From: Firmicutes bacterium UBA3914 | GTDB lineage: Bacteria; Bacillota; Limnochordia; Darwinibacteriales; Darwinibacteriaceae | DNA: 6,588 nt | Direction of reading: 5' to 3' | Assembly: GCA_002391385.1 (NCBI GenBank) | Contig: DGEY01000090.1 | Coordinates: forward strand, 5,604-12,191 | The notes under the pieces: generated by a model | The model's database searches: none | Seen by the model: the letters and a program-made list of their open reading frames with translations, nothing else | What the model was told of the DNA's origin: nothing | In this document: one piece after another, positions 1 to 5,459 of the stretch | Position numbering within the stretch: the stretch's first letter is position 1 | Layout: each line of letters starts with the position of its first letter | Program-made: the position numbers and the translations under genes

Positions 1-141
1 GCCCTAAGGGGGAGACCAGCAGGCAGTGCTTGCTTCCCAGGGGAAAGAGGTCCGGGCATTCCCAAACCGTCCCCTGGGTTCCATCGCTTTCCGCGGCCAC
101 TCCCACAAAACTCCACCTGCGCAGAACGACTGACCTATATA
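1..141 (-). pseudogene. Out-of-frame continuation of the GH32 gene, running off the window edge
   Basis: If two bases are removed from the TATATA run at 136-141, or one is added, the minus strand continues as good GH32 sequence. It reads LLYRS, then RRWSFVGV, then VWECPD at 50-67, where the Glu (codon 61-59) is the family's catalytic acid/base, then FPLG and LLVSPLG. The restored frame has no stop up to the edge, so the rest of the gene lies to the left. Either the gene is truly broken by a TA duplication, or the base count is a sequencing or assembly error. The well-preserved downstream frame suggests the change is recent or artefactual. Confidence 0.85.
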
Positions 142-702
142 GAGCAGCACTTTGCCTCTGCCGCCCTGCCCGGAGCCGAGGGCCATGAACCAAGCCTCAC
201 CCCAGCGCCACACCTTAGGATCCCGAAAGTCTTGGGAGCCTTCCGGCGGATAAGTGCTGATCAAAGGATTGAGGGGATCTTTGCGGAAGTGGATACCGTC
301 GGAGCTGAGGGCGCGGCACTGGACCTGTACCAGCTTGCCCTTTACTTCCCTCACCCCGGTGTAAAACAGCTGCATCTGGCCATCTGCCACCACGGCACTT
401 CCGGAAAAACAGCCGTCCAGGTCGTACTCTTCACTGGGTGCCAAGGCCACCGGCAGGTGTTCCCAGGACAGGAAGTCCTTGGTGCGGGCATGTCCCCAGT
501 GCATGGAGCCCCATCGGGGAGCGTAGGGGTTGTGCTGGTAGAAAACGTGGTAGTAGCCTCCGTAAGACACCAGGCCGCTGGGATCGTTCATCCACTGGGC
601 CTTGGCCATGAAGTGATAGTGGAGGCGGAAGGTTGGGTCAACCAGCGCAGCCGCCTCCACTAAACTGCGGTTAGCTCGCTCCAAGAGCTGCCTGTGCTTC
701 AC
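4..702 (-). CDS. GH32 beta-fructosidase (sucrase/invertase type), N-terminal part, frameshifted
   Basis: Family GH32 enzymes release fructose from sucrose, sucrose-6-phosphate or fructo-oligosaccharides. Seen: the family signature WMNDPSG at residues 37-43 with nucleophile Asp40, a YQHNPY stretch near 55-60, FSGSA near 99-103, and the FRDPKV transition-state stabiliser motif (Asp161). Residues 1-188 align well with the family. The 44 residues after Tyr188 do not, because the frame shifts at a TATATA run (136-141) and reaches a TAG at 4-6. The full family protein is about 450-500 aa, so the product as read is a fragment lacking the acid/base glutamate. The start is GTG at 702-700, overlapping the permease stop as GTGA, with GGAAGGGG ten bases upstream, so translation is coupled to the permease. 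An uptake ABC system and no PTS suggest an unphosphorylated substrate (inference). In position it matches bfrA of lactobacillar FOS operons. Confidence 0.88.
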   Translation of the reverse strand: MKHRQLLERANRSLVEAAALVDPTFRLHYHFMAKAQWMNDPSGLVSYGGYYHVFYQHNPYAPRWGSMHWGHARTKDFLSWEHLPVALAPSEEYDLDGCFSGSAVVADGQMQLFYTGVREVKGKLVQVQCRALSSDGIHFRKDPLNPLISTYPPEGSQDFRDPKVWRWGEAWFMALGSGQGGRGKVLLYIGQSFCAGGVLWEWPRKAMEPRGRFGNARTSFPWEASTACWSPP

Positions 703-1529
703 GCTTTGATAGCCCCTTCCATGACGCCCCGGATGATGTGTTTCTGGAGTCCGGTGTAGAAGATGATCACCGGCAAGATGGTGAGCATGAGCGCGGCCAT
801 GAGCAGACCGTAATCGGAGGTGTAGGTGCCGTGGAAGTAGAAGGTGGTGAGGGGCAGGGTGCGGTTGTTGGCGGAGATCAGCACCAGAGAAGGCAGGAGA
901 AAATCATTCCAGATCCACAGCACGTTCAAGATGATCAGGGAGAGCGTGGTGGATTTGAGCAGCGGAAAGACCACCAAAAAGAAGACCTGGAGGCGGGAAC
1001 AGCCATCGATCATGGCCGCTTCTTCCAGCTCTTTGGGGATGGACTTGATAAACCCGTGATAGAGGAACACGGCGAAGGAAGAGCCGAAACCCAGGTACAT
1101 ATAGATTAGGATCCAGCGGTTGTTCAAAAGGTTCAGCCCGCCGTAAATCCTCACCAGGGGAATCATGATGGCCTGGAAGGGGATGAGCATGGAGGCCACC
1201 ATGGCAAAGAACATGAGCTTGTTAAACCGCCAGTCGGTGCGTACGAACAGGTAGGCGGTCATCGCGGAAAACACGGCGATGCCGATTACGCTGCATACGG
1301 TGATTACCAGGGAATTCATAAAAGCAGGCACAAAGCCCATGCGCTGGAAGGCGGTGGTGAAGTTCTGCAAAGACCAGGCGGGGGGCAGCCCAAAGGGGTT
1401 GGAGAGGATCTCCCGGCGGCTCTTGAATGAGTTGATCAAAACCAGGAAAAAGGGCGAAAGATAGACGGCAAACAGGCCGTAGAGCAGCAGGTGGCGCAGG
1501 AAGCTGAGGGCCCGGCGGAGAGCTTTCAT
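699..1529 (-). CDS. Carbohydrate ABC transporter permease, CUT1 family, MsmG/MalG-like
   Basis: Second inner-membrane subunit of a sugar importer, 276 aa, the usual length for MalG/MsmG-type permeases. Seen: a short basic N-terminus, then about six hydrophobic spans (roughly residues 12-33, 73-95, 105-128, 138-160, 187-207 and 243-260). The cytoplasmic EAA loop that docks on the ATPase lies at 170-176 (EAAMIDG) with the typical following FPLLK, and NDFLLP lies near 208-213. The start ATG (1529-1527) forms TGATG with the stop of the upstream permease. A GTG one codon earlier (1532) is an equally possible start, since the GGAGGTGGAGGT purine stretch serves both. The C-terminus overlaps the GH32 start by 4 bases. 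Expected to pair with the neighbouring permease and binding protein. Specificity cannot be read from this subunit; sucrose/FOS is inferred from context. Confidence 0.95.
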   Translation of the reverse strand: MKALRRALSFLRHLLLYGLFAVYLSPFFLVLINSFKSRREILSNPFGLPPAWSLQNFTTAFQRMGFVPAFMNSLVITVCSVIGIAVFSAMTAYLFVRTDWRFNKLMFFAMVASMLIPFQAIMIPLVRIYGGLNLLNNRWILIYMYLGFGSSFAVFLYHGFIKSIPKELEEAAMIDGCSRLQVFFLVVFPLLKSTTLSLIILNVLWIWNDFLLPSLVLISANNRTLPLTTFYFHGTYTSDYGLLMAALMLTILPVIIFYTGLQKHIIRGVMEGAIKA

Positions 1530-2419
1530 CACACCTCCACCTCCAGCTTCTTGGTGAAGTAAACCTGGGTGAGGCTGATGGCCGCCACCAGCAGGAACAG
1601 GAAGAAGGCCTGGGACTGGCCCACGCCGTACTGCTGGGCGAGGAAAGCCTTCTCATACACATGCATGCTGATGAGCTGGGTGGTCTTAAAGGGCCCCCCA
1701 TCAGTGAGGGCCAGGTTCACATCGTAAACCATAAAGCCCCGCTGAATGGTTAAAAAGACGGTGACGATGAAGGCGGGGACCATGAGGGGCAGCACAATGG
1801 TCCGTAAGCGCTGAAAGCCCGTGGCACCGTCGATGGTGGCCGCTTCCAGCAGTTCACGGGGAATATTGGACAGCCCGGCGATGAAGATGATCATCATGTA
1901 GCCGGAGTACTGCCAGACGCTGACGATGACCAGGGTCCAGAGGGCCTTGTGGGGATTGGCCAGCCAAGAGTAGGACAGAAAGCCGATGTTGAAGGTGCGG
2001 CCCAGGTAGACCAGGACATTGGAGAAGATAAACCGCCACACCAGCCCTAAAATGATGCCGCCGATCAGATTGGGAACAAAAAAACCTGTGCGCAGCAGGT
2101 TTTGTCCCCATACTCTATTGCCGGTTAGAGCGTAGGCCAGAGCAAACCCCAGACTGTTGACGAGGATCACCGTGTAAAACACGTACTTTACGGTACGCAG
2201 GAAGGAAGTCCAGAAGGCCGCGTCCTGGAACACCGTCTTGTAATTGCTGAAACTCACAAAGGTGTAGGCTTTGGAGATGCCATCCCAGTTGGTAAAGGTG
2301 AGGTAGATGCCAAAGAGGAAGGGTAGGATGATCACGGTGATAAAGACCAAGGTGGTTGGCCCGGCAAAGAGCAGGTAGGTCTTGAGCTTTTCCACGAACC
2401 TTTTCTCCGCTGCCTGCAT
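1529..2419 (-). CDS. Carbohydrate ABC transporter permease, CUT1 family, MsmF/MalF-like
   Basis: First inner-membrane subunit of the importer, 296 aa, similar to MsmF and other short MalF-type permeases that lack MalF's large periplasmic insert. Seen: a charged N-terminus, about six hydrophobic spans (roughly 14-40, 78-99, 110-134, 160-182, 208-226 and 268-288), the EAA loop at 192-198 (EAATIDG) followed by LPLM, and the TDGGP motif at 239-243 typical of the family. I choose ATG 2419-2417 because GAGGTG lies exactly six bases before it. The longer GTG start at 2428 is itself part of that ribosome site and has none of its own. Preceded by a strong stem-loop and translationally coupled to the next permease through TGATG. 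Forms the membrane channel with that permease; the ATPase must come from another locus. Confidence 0.95.
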   Translation of the reverse strand: MQAAEKRFVEKLKTYLLFAGPTTLVFITVIILPFLFGIYLTFTNWDGISKAYTFVSFSNYKTVFQDAAFWTSFLRTVKYVFYTVILVNSLGFALAYALTGNRVWGQNLLRTGFFVPNLIGGIILGLVWRFIFSNVLVYLGRTFNIGFLSYSWLANPHKALWTLVIVSVWQYSGYMMIIFIAGLSNIPRELLEAATIDGATGFQRLRTIVLPLMVPAFIVTVFLTIQRGFMVYDVNLALTDGGPFKTTQLISMHVYEKAFLAQQYGVGQSQAFFLFLLVAAISLTQVYFTKKLEVEV

Positions 2420-2425
2420 GCTCTG

Positions 2426-2431
2426 CACCTC
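2426..2431 (-). promoter_or_regulatory. Ribosome binding site that decides the first permease start
   Basis: The minus strand reads GAGGTG, then six bases, then ATG at 2419. The GTG that would extend the gene by three codons is the last three bases of this site and has no purine-rich sequence before it, so the shorter start is preferred. Confidence 0.7.
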
Positions 2432-2449
2432 GCTTTAGGGCAAAATGGC

Positions 2450-2491
2450 AAAAAAGGGGAACACTAGGCAGCCGGGCAGCTGCCTAATGTT
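2450..2491 (-). terminator. Stem-loop with U run between binding-protein and permease genes (attenuator or partial terminator)
   Basis: In the minus-strand RNA, 2491-2479 pairs with 2472-2460 over 13 bp with one G-U pair, around a six-base loop (2478-2473). Four C's and a run of six U's (2455-2450) follow. It begins 12 bases after the binding-protein stop and ends before the permease ribosome site. Comparable hairpins after SBP genes, as at malE, lower permease expression relative to the binding protein by partial termination and by protecting the upstream mRNA. No promoter is obvious between it and the permease gene, so some read-through is needed. The CCCC spacer before the U run may weaken termination (inference). 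Confidence 0.8.
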
Positions 2492-2503
2492 CCTATCCTT
2501 ATT

Positions 2504-3784
2504 CTACAATCCCCGCCAGTAGGCCTCCACTTCCGCAAAGAAACCGTTCCGATCCACAAAGTCGGAGAGATACTTCTGCATGGAAGCGCCCACTTCAGCC
2601 CAATGATCCGGAGGCAGGTTGAGCACGAAGGTGATGGTCCGGCCCTCCCGCACATACTCCAGGAGGGATGCGGCCAGGGGATCTTCGGGGACAATGGTGA
2701 TGTTCTTGAAGGCTGGCATGATGCTGGCATCCAGCACGAGGCGCTTCTGGCCTTCCGGATCGTAAACCAGCCAGTTCAAGAAGTCCTTAGCCGCCTGCTG
2801 CTGGGCGGGGGAGTTCTGCTCGCCGTCCATGATGAAGTACTTGGTTACGCCCACCGGGACCTGGGTGTTGCCCAGATCTGCTGGGTTGTTGCTGATGGGT
2901 ACAGGCAGGAAGCCGAACTGCCCGCCGGTGGTGTCGAAGTCTTTGATCTGCGGCCAAGCCCAGTTGCCCTGGAACCAAAGTCCCACTTCGCCTTCGGCAA
3001 TGAGCTGGGTGCCCCGGTCGTAGGTGCTGGCCAGGGGATCCATCCGGTCGTAGTTGAACTCCTTCATGAGGTCAAAGGTATCCAAAAGGCCGTTCACGGG
3101 CACATTCTCGGCCAGTTTGACCTCGCCCCGCTTAAGGCTTTCCTGGAACTCGTTGATGGCGGCAAAATCCGGAGCTTGGGTGGCGTAGGCCAGGCCGAAG
3201 AAATGGGCTCCCAGAGACCAATCTTCAGGGGCAATAACCAAGGCGCCTTTGCCGCTGGCTTCGATGGCCTCAAACAGCTCACGCAGGGCGTCCCTGGTGT
3301 TGATGGTCTTGGGATCGAAGGGGCCTCCCAGGGCCTTTTCCACAACCGGCCTGTTGTAGATAAAGCCGTAACCCTCCACTGTCACAGGGAAAGCCAGGAT
3401 TCGGCCATCTGCCGCAGTGACCAGATCTAAGCTGCCATCAATGGCATCGGCTACCCACTTTTCATCGTTGAGGGCCAATGCCCGATCCTGGAAGAGCAGG
3501 ACGTCACCGGGATCCAGCATGAGCAGTGCCGGTGCATTGCCAGCTGCATAGAGGGCCATGGCCCGCTCGAAGGGCGACTGCCCCACCGGCGCCGCGATGA
3601 CCTCAACGGTCACCCCCTCGGTGATGGAGCTGTAGTAGGCAGCAATTTCTTCGAGCTGAGCTTGGATTTCTCCCTTAGAGTTGAGGACGGTGATGTGCAC
3701 GTCTTGCGCCAAGACGGCCGCGCTGAAAAGGGACAGGACCAGGGTGAACAGCAGCACACTTAAACCTAACTTAACCCTTCTCAC
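2504..3784 (-). CDS. Extracellular sugar-binding protein of a CUT1 ABC transporter (family 1, MsmE-like)
   Basis: Binds sugar outside the membrane and delivers it to the two permeases encoded next, 426 aa, normal for COG1653-type proteins. Seen: a signal peptide with RR-K at the start, a hydrophobic core at about 7-24 and a likely signal peptidase I site VLA/QD after residue 26. No cysteine sits there, so it is not an obvious lipoprotein. The mature protein begins with a typical beta strand (HITVLNSKGE). Further on are the family's LWFQGNWAW stretch, FGFLPVP, and a C-terminal region with AAKDFLNWL and a PEGQKR helix. The start is GTG 3784-3782 behind the very strong site AAGGAGGAGGA. It has its own operator and promoter upstream and a stem-loop downstream, the usual arrangement for making more binding protein than permease. 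Ligand inferred as sucrose or FOS from the neighbouring enzymes. Confidence 0.94.
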   Translation of the reverse strand: MRRVKLGLSVLLFTLVLSLFSAAVLAQDVHITVLNSKGEIQAQLEEIAAYYSSITEGVTVEVIAAPVGQSPFERAMALYAAGNAPALLMLDPGDVLLFQDRALALNDEKWVADAIDGSLDLVTAADGRILAFPVTVEGYGFIYNRPVVEKALGGPFDPKTINTRDALRELFEAIEASGKGALVIAPEDWSLGAHFFGLAYATQAPDFAAINEFQESLKRGEVKLAENVPVNGLLDTFDLMKEFNYDRMDPLASTYDRGTQLIAEGEVGLWFQGNWAWPQIKDFDTTGGQFGFLPVPISNNPADLGNTQVPVGVTKYFIMDGEQNSPAQQQAAKDFLNWLVYDPEGQKRLVLDASIMPAFKNITIVPEDPLAASLLEYVREGRTITFVLNLPPDHWAEVGASMQKYLSDFVDRNGFFAEVEAYWRGL

Positions 3785-3835
3785 AACTCTTCCTCCTCCT
3801 TACCGCAGATTTGACATCCGCTTCTTTTTATTAGG

Positions 3836-3864
3836 ATTGTATCCCATCTGCCAACATATGTCAA
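3836..3864 (-). promoter_or_regulatory. Promoter of the binding-protein / permease / GH32 operon
   Basis: The minus strand has TTGACA (3864-3859), a 17-base spacer and TACAAT (3841-3836): a perfect -35 and a five-of-six -10 at ideal spacing. Transcription should start near 3829, about 45 bases before the GTG at 3784. The -35 box lies wholly inside the palindromic operator, so a bound repressor would block RNA polymerase. Confidence 0.85.
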
Positions 3865-3878
3865 CCGGTTAACACATG
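3855..3878. promoter_or_regulatory. LacI-type operator 2, upstream of the binding-protein gene
   Basis: A 24-bp near-palindrome centred on CCGG, with 20 of 24 positions symmetric. The + strand left half is CATATGTCAACC; the right half is GGTTAACACATG. It differs by one base from the operator at 5401-5424, and CAA on its left (3852-3854) is shared too, giving 26 of 27 identical. The central CG step is the hallmark of LacI-family sites. It begins 15 bases downstream of the sucrose phosphorylase stop and covers the -35 box. Confidence 0.88.
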
Positions 3879-3893
3879 GCACCGGAAAAATTC

Positions 3894-5345
3894 CTAGCCC
3901 AGATCCAGGGTCCTGTTCTGGCCGGTTTGCGGGTCCCGATAGGAAATGGTAAAGCTGTGGCTCCGCAGATCGCCCTCCAAAACGGCCTGGTATTCACCCC
4001 GGCGCCAGGCGAGGCGCAGCCCACTTGGGCCCAAGGGCTCCGCGCTGAACTCACCAGCGAAAACCGGATAGGAGCTCCGGAAACGCATGAGCGCAAAGAG
4101 GCGCTGCACCACGGGCCTTTCCAGCTCCTTTTCCGCTTCTTCCAGGCTGTAGTAGTGGCGGTTGATGTTCCTGCCTTCCTTGGTTTTCTCCAGGAGCTCC
4201 AGATCGTTTTCTCCGGCCAGCAGGCCAACATAATACACCTGGGGAATACCGGGGGTGAAGAACTGGATGGCCCGGGCCAGGAGGTACGCGGCGTCGTTGT
4301 TGCCCAGGGCGGAATAATAGGTGCAGTTCAGCTGGTAGACATCGAGGTTGTTGTATGCCGGGGTATTGTAGATGGGCTTCACGTTGGCTCCTCGGGAAAA
4401 GAGGTATGCCTTGGTTTCCTCAATCTCTTCCGGAGTGAGCAGGTCGTGGACATCCACCACCCCAATGCCATCGTGGGTGTCCAAGGTGGTGAACTGCTTG
4501 CGGGGGCAGAGGCGCAGCCAGTTCAAAAGGCGCTGGTTAGTTCCGGTATAGAGGCTGTATAAAAGCAGCATGGGCAGGGCAAAGTCGTACACCCAGTAGC
4601 CCCTTTCCGCCAGTTTCAGCTGGAGGGTGTAGTGTTCGTGGATTTCGGGGAGAATTTCCACGCCGTAAGGGGCGAGCACATCCCGGGTGAACTCCAGAAG
4701 CTCCCAGACCTCAGGTTCCACGAAGAAGCAGTTGGTGCCGGGCTTTTTGGTGGCGTAGGCAAAGGCGTCCAAGCGGATCACCGCCGCCTTTTTCTGGGCG
4801 AGGAAGGCGAGGGAATCCCGGATGAACTCCCGAGTTACCGGGGAGTCCACGTTAAGGTCGATCTGCTCCTCGGAAAAGGTACACCAGAGTTTTTCTCTGC
4901 TGCCATCGGCAAAGGTTACCTCTACATAGGGTGGACGGGGCTTGCGCTGGTAGATGCGGCGCAGATCCTCGGGGGTGGGTTCGCCGCCGGGCCAGAAGTC
5001 TTTGTAGCGGATGAACATCTCCCGGTAGGGGGAGCTGTCTTTGCTCCTTTGGAAGTCCTGGAACTGGGGCGATTGGCGGGAGATGTGGTTGATCATAAAA
5101 TCCACCATGAGGTCGAATTCTTCTCCCAACTCCATGATATCTTCATAGGTGCCGAAGGCGGGATCAACCACGGTGTACTCCAAGGGGGCAAAGCCTCGAT
5201 CCGCGGAACTGGGGTAGAAGGGAAGAATGTGCAATCCGCCGATGACCCCCTTGAGATGCTTGCGGAGGAAATATTTCAGTTCCTGCAGGTTCCTGCCTAG
5301 GCTGTCGGGATAGGTGATGAGCATGATCTGGTTGCGCAGGGTCAT
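3894..5345 (-). CDS. gtfA: Sucrose phosphorylase (GH13 subfamily 18), EC 2.4.1.7
   Basis: Cytoplasmic enzyme converting sucrose plus phosphate to alpha-glucose-1-phosphate plus fructose, saving ATP. It is 483 aa, close to the roughly 490 aa of the Leuconostoc mesenteroides enzyme, which it resembles strongly along its length. Seen: ITYPDSLG at the N-terminus, LPFYPSSADRGFAP at 41-54, nucleophile Asp193 in RLDAFAY, acid/base Glu234 in LPEIHEHY, and Asp292 in TLDTHDGIGVVDV. These sit a constant three residues before Asp196, Glu237 and Asp295 of the Leuconostoc enzyme. Arg134 (IYQRK) matches its phosphate-binding Arg137. HEHY and HDGIGVVD favour free sucrose over sucrose-6'-phosphate, whose phosphorylases carry different loops here (HDGIPVKPD-like). 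Start ATG 5345 has GGAGGTG five bases upstream. It has its own operator-controlled promoter and no clear terminator before the next promoter, so read-through is possible. Acceptor variants such as glucosylglycerate phosphorylases share the fold but fit less well. Confidence 0.96.
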   Translation of the reverse strand: MTLRNQIMLITYPDSLGRNLQELKYFLRKHLKGVIGGLHILPFYPSSADRGFAPLEYTVVDPAFGTYEDIMELGEEFDLMVDFMINHISRQSPQFQDFQRSKDSSPYREMFIRYKDFWPGGEPTPEDLRRIYQRKPRPPYVEVTFADGSREKLWCTFSEEQIDLNVDSPVTREFIRDSLAFLAQKKAAVIRLDAFAYATKKPGTNCFFVEPEVWELLEFTRDVLAPYGVEILPEIHEHYTLQLKLAERGYWVYDFALPMLLLYSLYTGTNQRLLNWLRLCPRKQFTTLDTHDGIGVVDVHDLLTPEEIEETKAYLFSRGANVKPIYNTPAYNNLDVYQLNCTYYSALGNNDAAYLLARAIQFFTPGIPQVYYVGLLAGENDLELLEKTKEGRNINRHYYSLEEAEKELERPVVQRLFALMRFRSSYPVFAGEFSAEPLGPSGLRLAWRRGEYQAVLEGDLRSHSFTISYRDPQTGQNRTLDLG

Positions 5346-5381
5346 TCCAGCACCTCCGGTGGATATCTTTGCTGTACTGCT

Positions 5382-5410
5382 AGTATAGATAATTTAACAA
5401 CATATGTCAA
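5382..5410 (-). promoter_or_regulatory. Promoter of the sucrose phosphorylase gene
   Basis: The minus strand has TTGACA (5410-5405), a 17-base spacer and TATACT (5387-5382). The expected transcription start is near 5375, leaving a leader of about 30 bases with the GGAGGTG ribosome site at 5357-5351. As in the other promoter, the -35 box is inside the operator. Confidence 0.86.
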
Positions 5411-5424
5411 CCGGTTAACATATG
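5401..5424. promoter_or_regulatory. LacI-type operator 1, upstream of sucrose phosphorylase
   Basis: A 24-bp near-palindrome with 22 of 24 positions symmetric, centred on CCGG. The + strand left half is CATATGTCAACC and the right half GGTTAACATATG. The only broken pair (5408/5417) is the one that turns TTAACA into the -35 consensus TTGACA on the minus strand. It lies between the repressor gene's terminator and the sucrose phosphorylase promoter, and its near copy at 3855-3878 is placed identically relative to the next promoter. The likely binder is the LacI-family protein encoded next door (inference). Confidence 0.9.
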
Positions 5425-5431
5425 GGGCCAG

Positions 5432-5454
5432 AAAAAAGCCAGCGGAGCGCTGGC
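5432..5454 (-). terminator. Rho-independent terminator of the repressor gene
   Basis: The minus-strand RNA folds GCCAGCG (5454-5448), loop of three (5447-5445), CGCTGGC (5444-5438), directly followed by six U's (5437-5432). It lies five bases past the repressor stop codon and just before the operator, so it isolates the repressor transcript from gtfA. Confidence 0.93.
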
Positions 5455-5459
5455 GAGCT

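Noticed and set aside
136..141. Programmed ribosomal frameshift in GH32
   Set aside because: No X XXY YYZ slippery heptamer precedes the shift and GH32 enzymes are not known to use recoding; a TA duplication or sequence error is simpler.
232..663. + strand open frame of 143 codons opposite GH32
   Set aside because: It is antisense to well-conserved GH32 sequence, has no ribosome site and no recognisable family; a GC-rich shadow.
2428..2428. GTG start three codons earlier for the first permease
   Set aside because: The GTG is part of the ribosome site serving ATG 2419 and has no site of its own.
2603..3430. + strand open frame of 275 codons opposite the binding-protein gene
   Set aside because: It runs antisense inside a clear solute-binding protein gene and shows no family motif.
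3855..3878. CcpA cre site instead of a dedicated operator
   Set aside because: The core resembles a cre loosely, but the CCGG centre gives a 16-base TGTCAA...TTAACA core rather than the 14-base cre, and two matched copies beside a local LacI-type gene favour a dedicated operator.
3876..4562. + strand open frames of 228 and 222 codons (3876-4562 and 4632-5300) opposite gtfA
   Set aside because: Both are antisense to conserved catalytic regions of sucrose phosphorylase; shadow frames.
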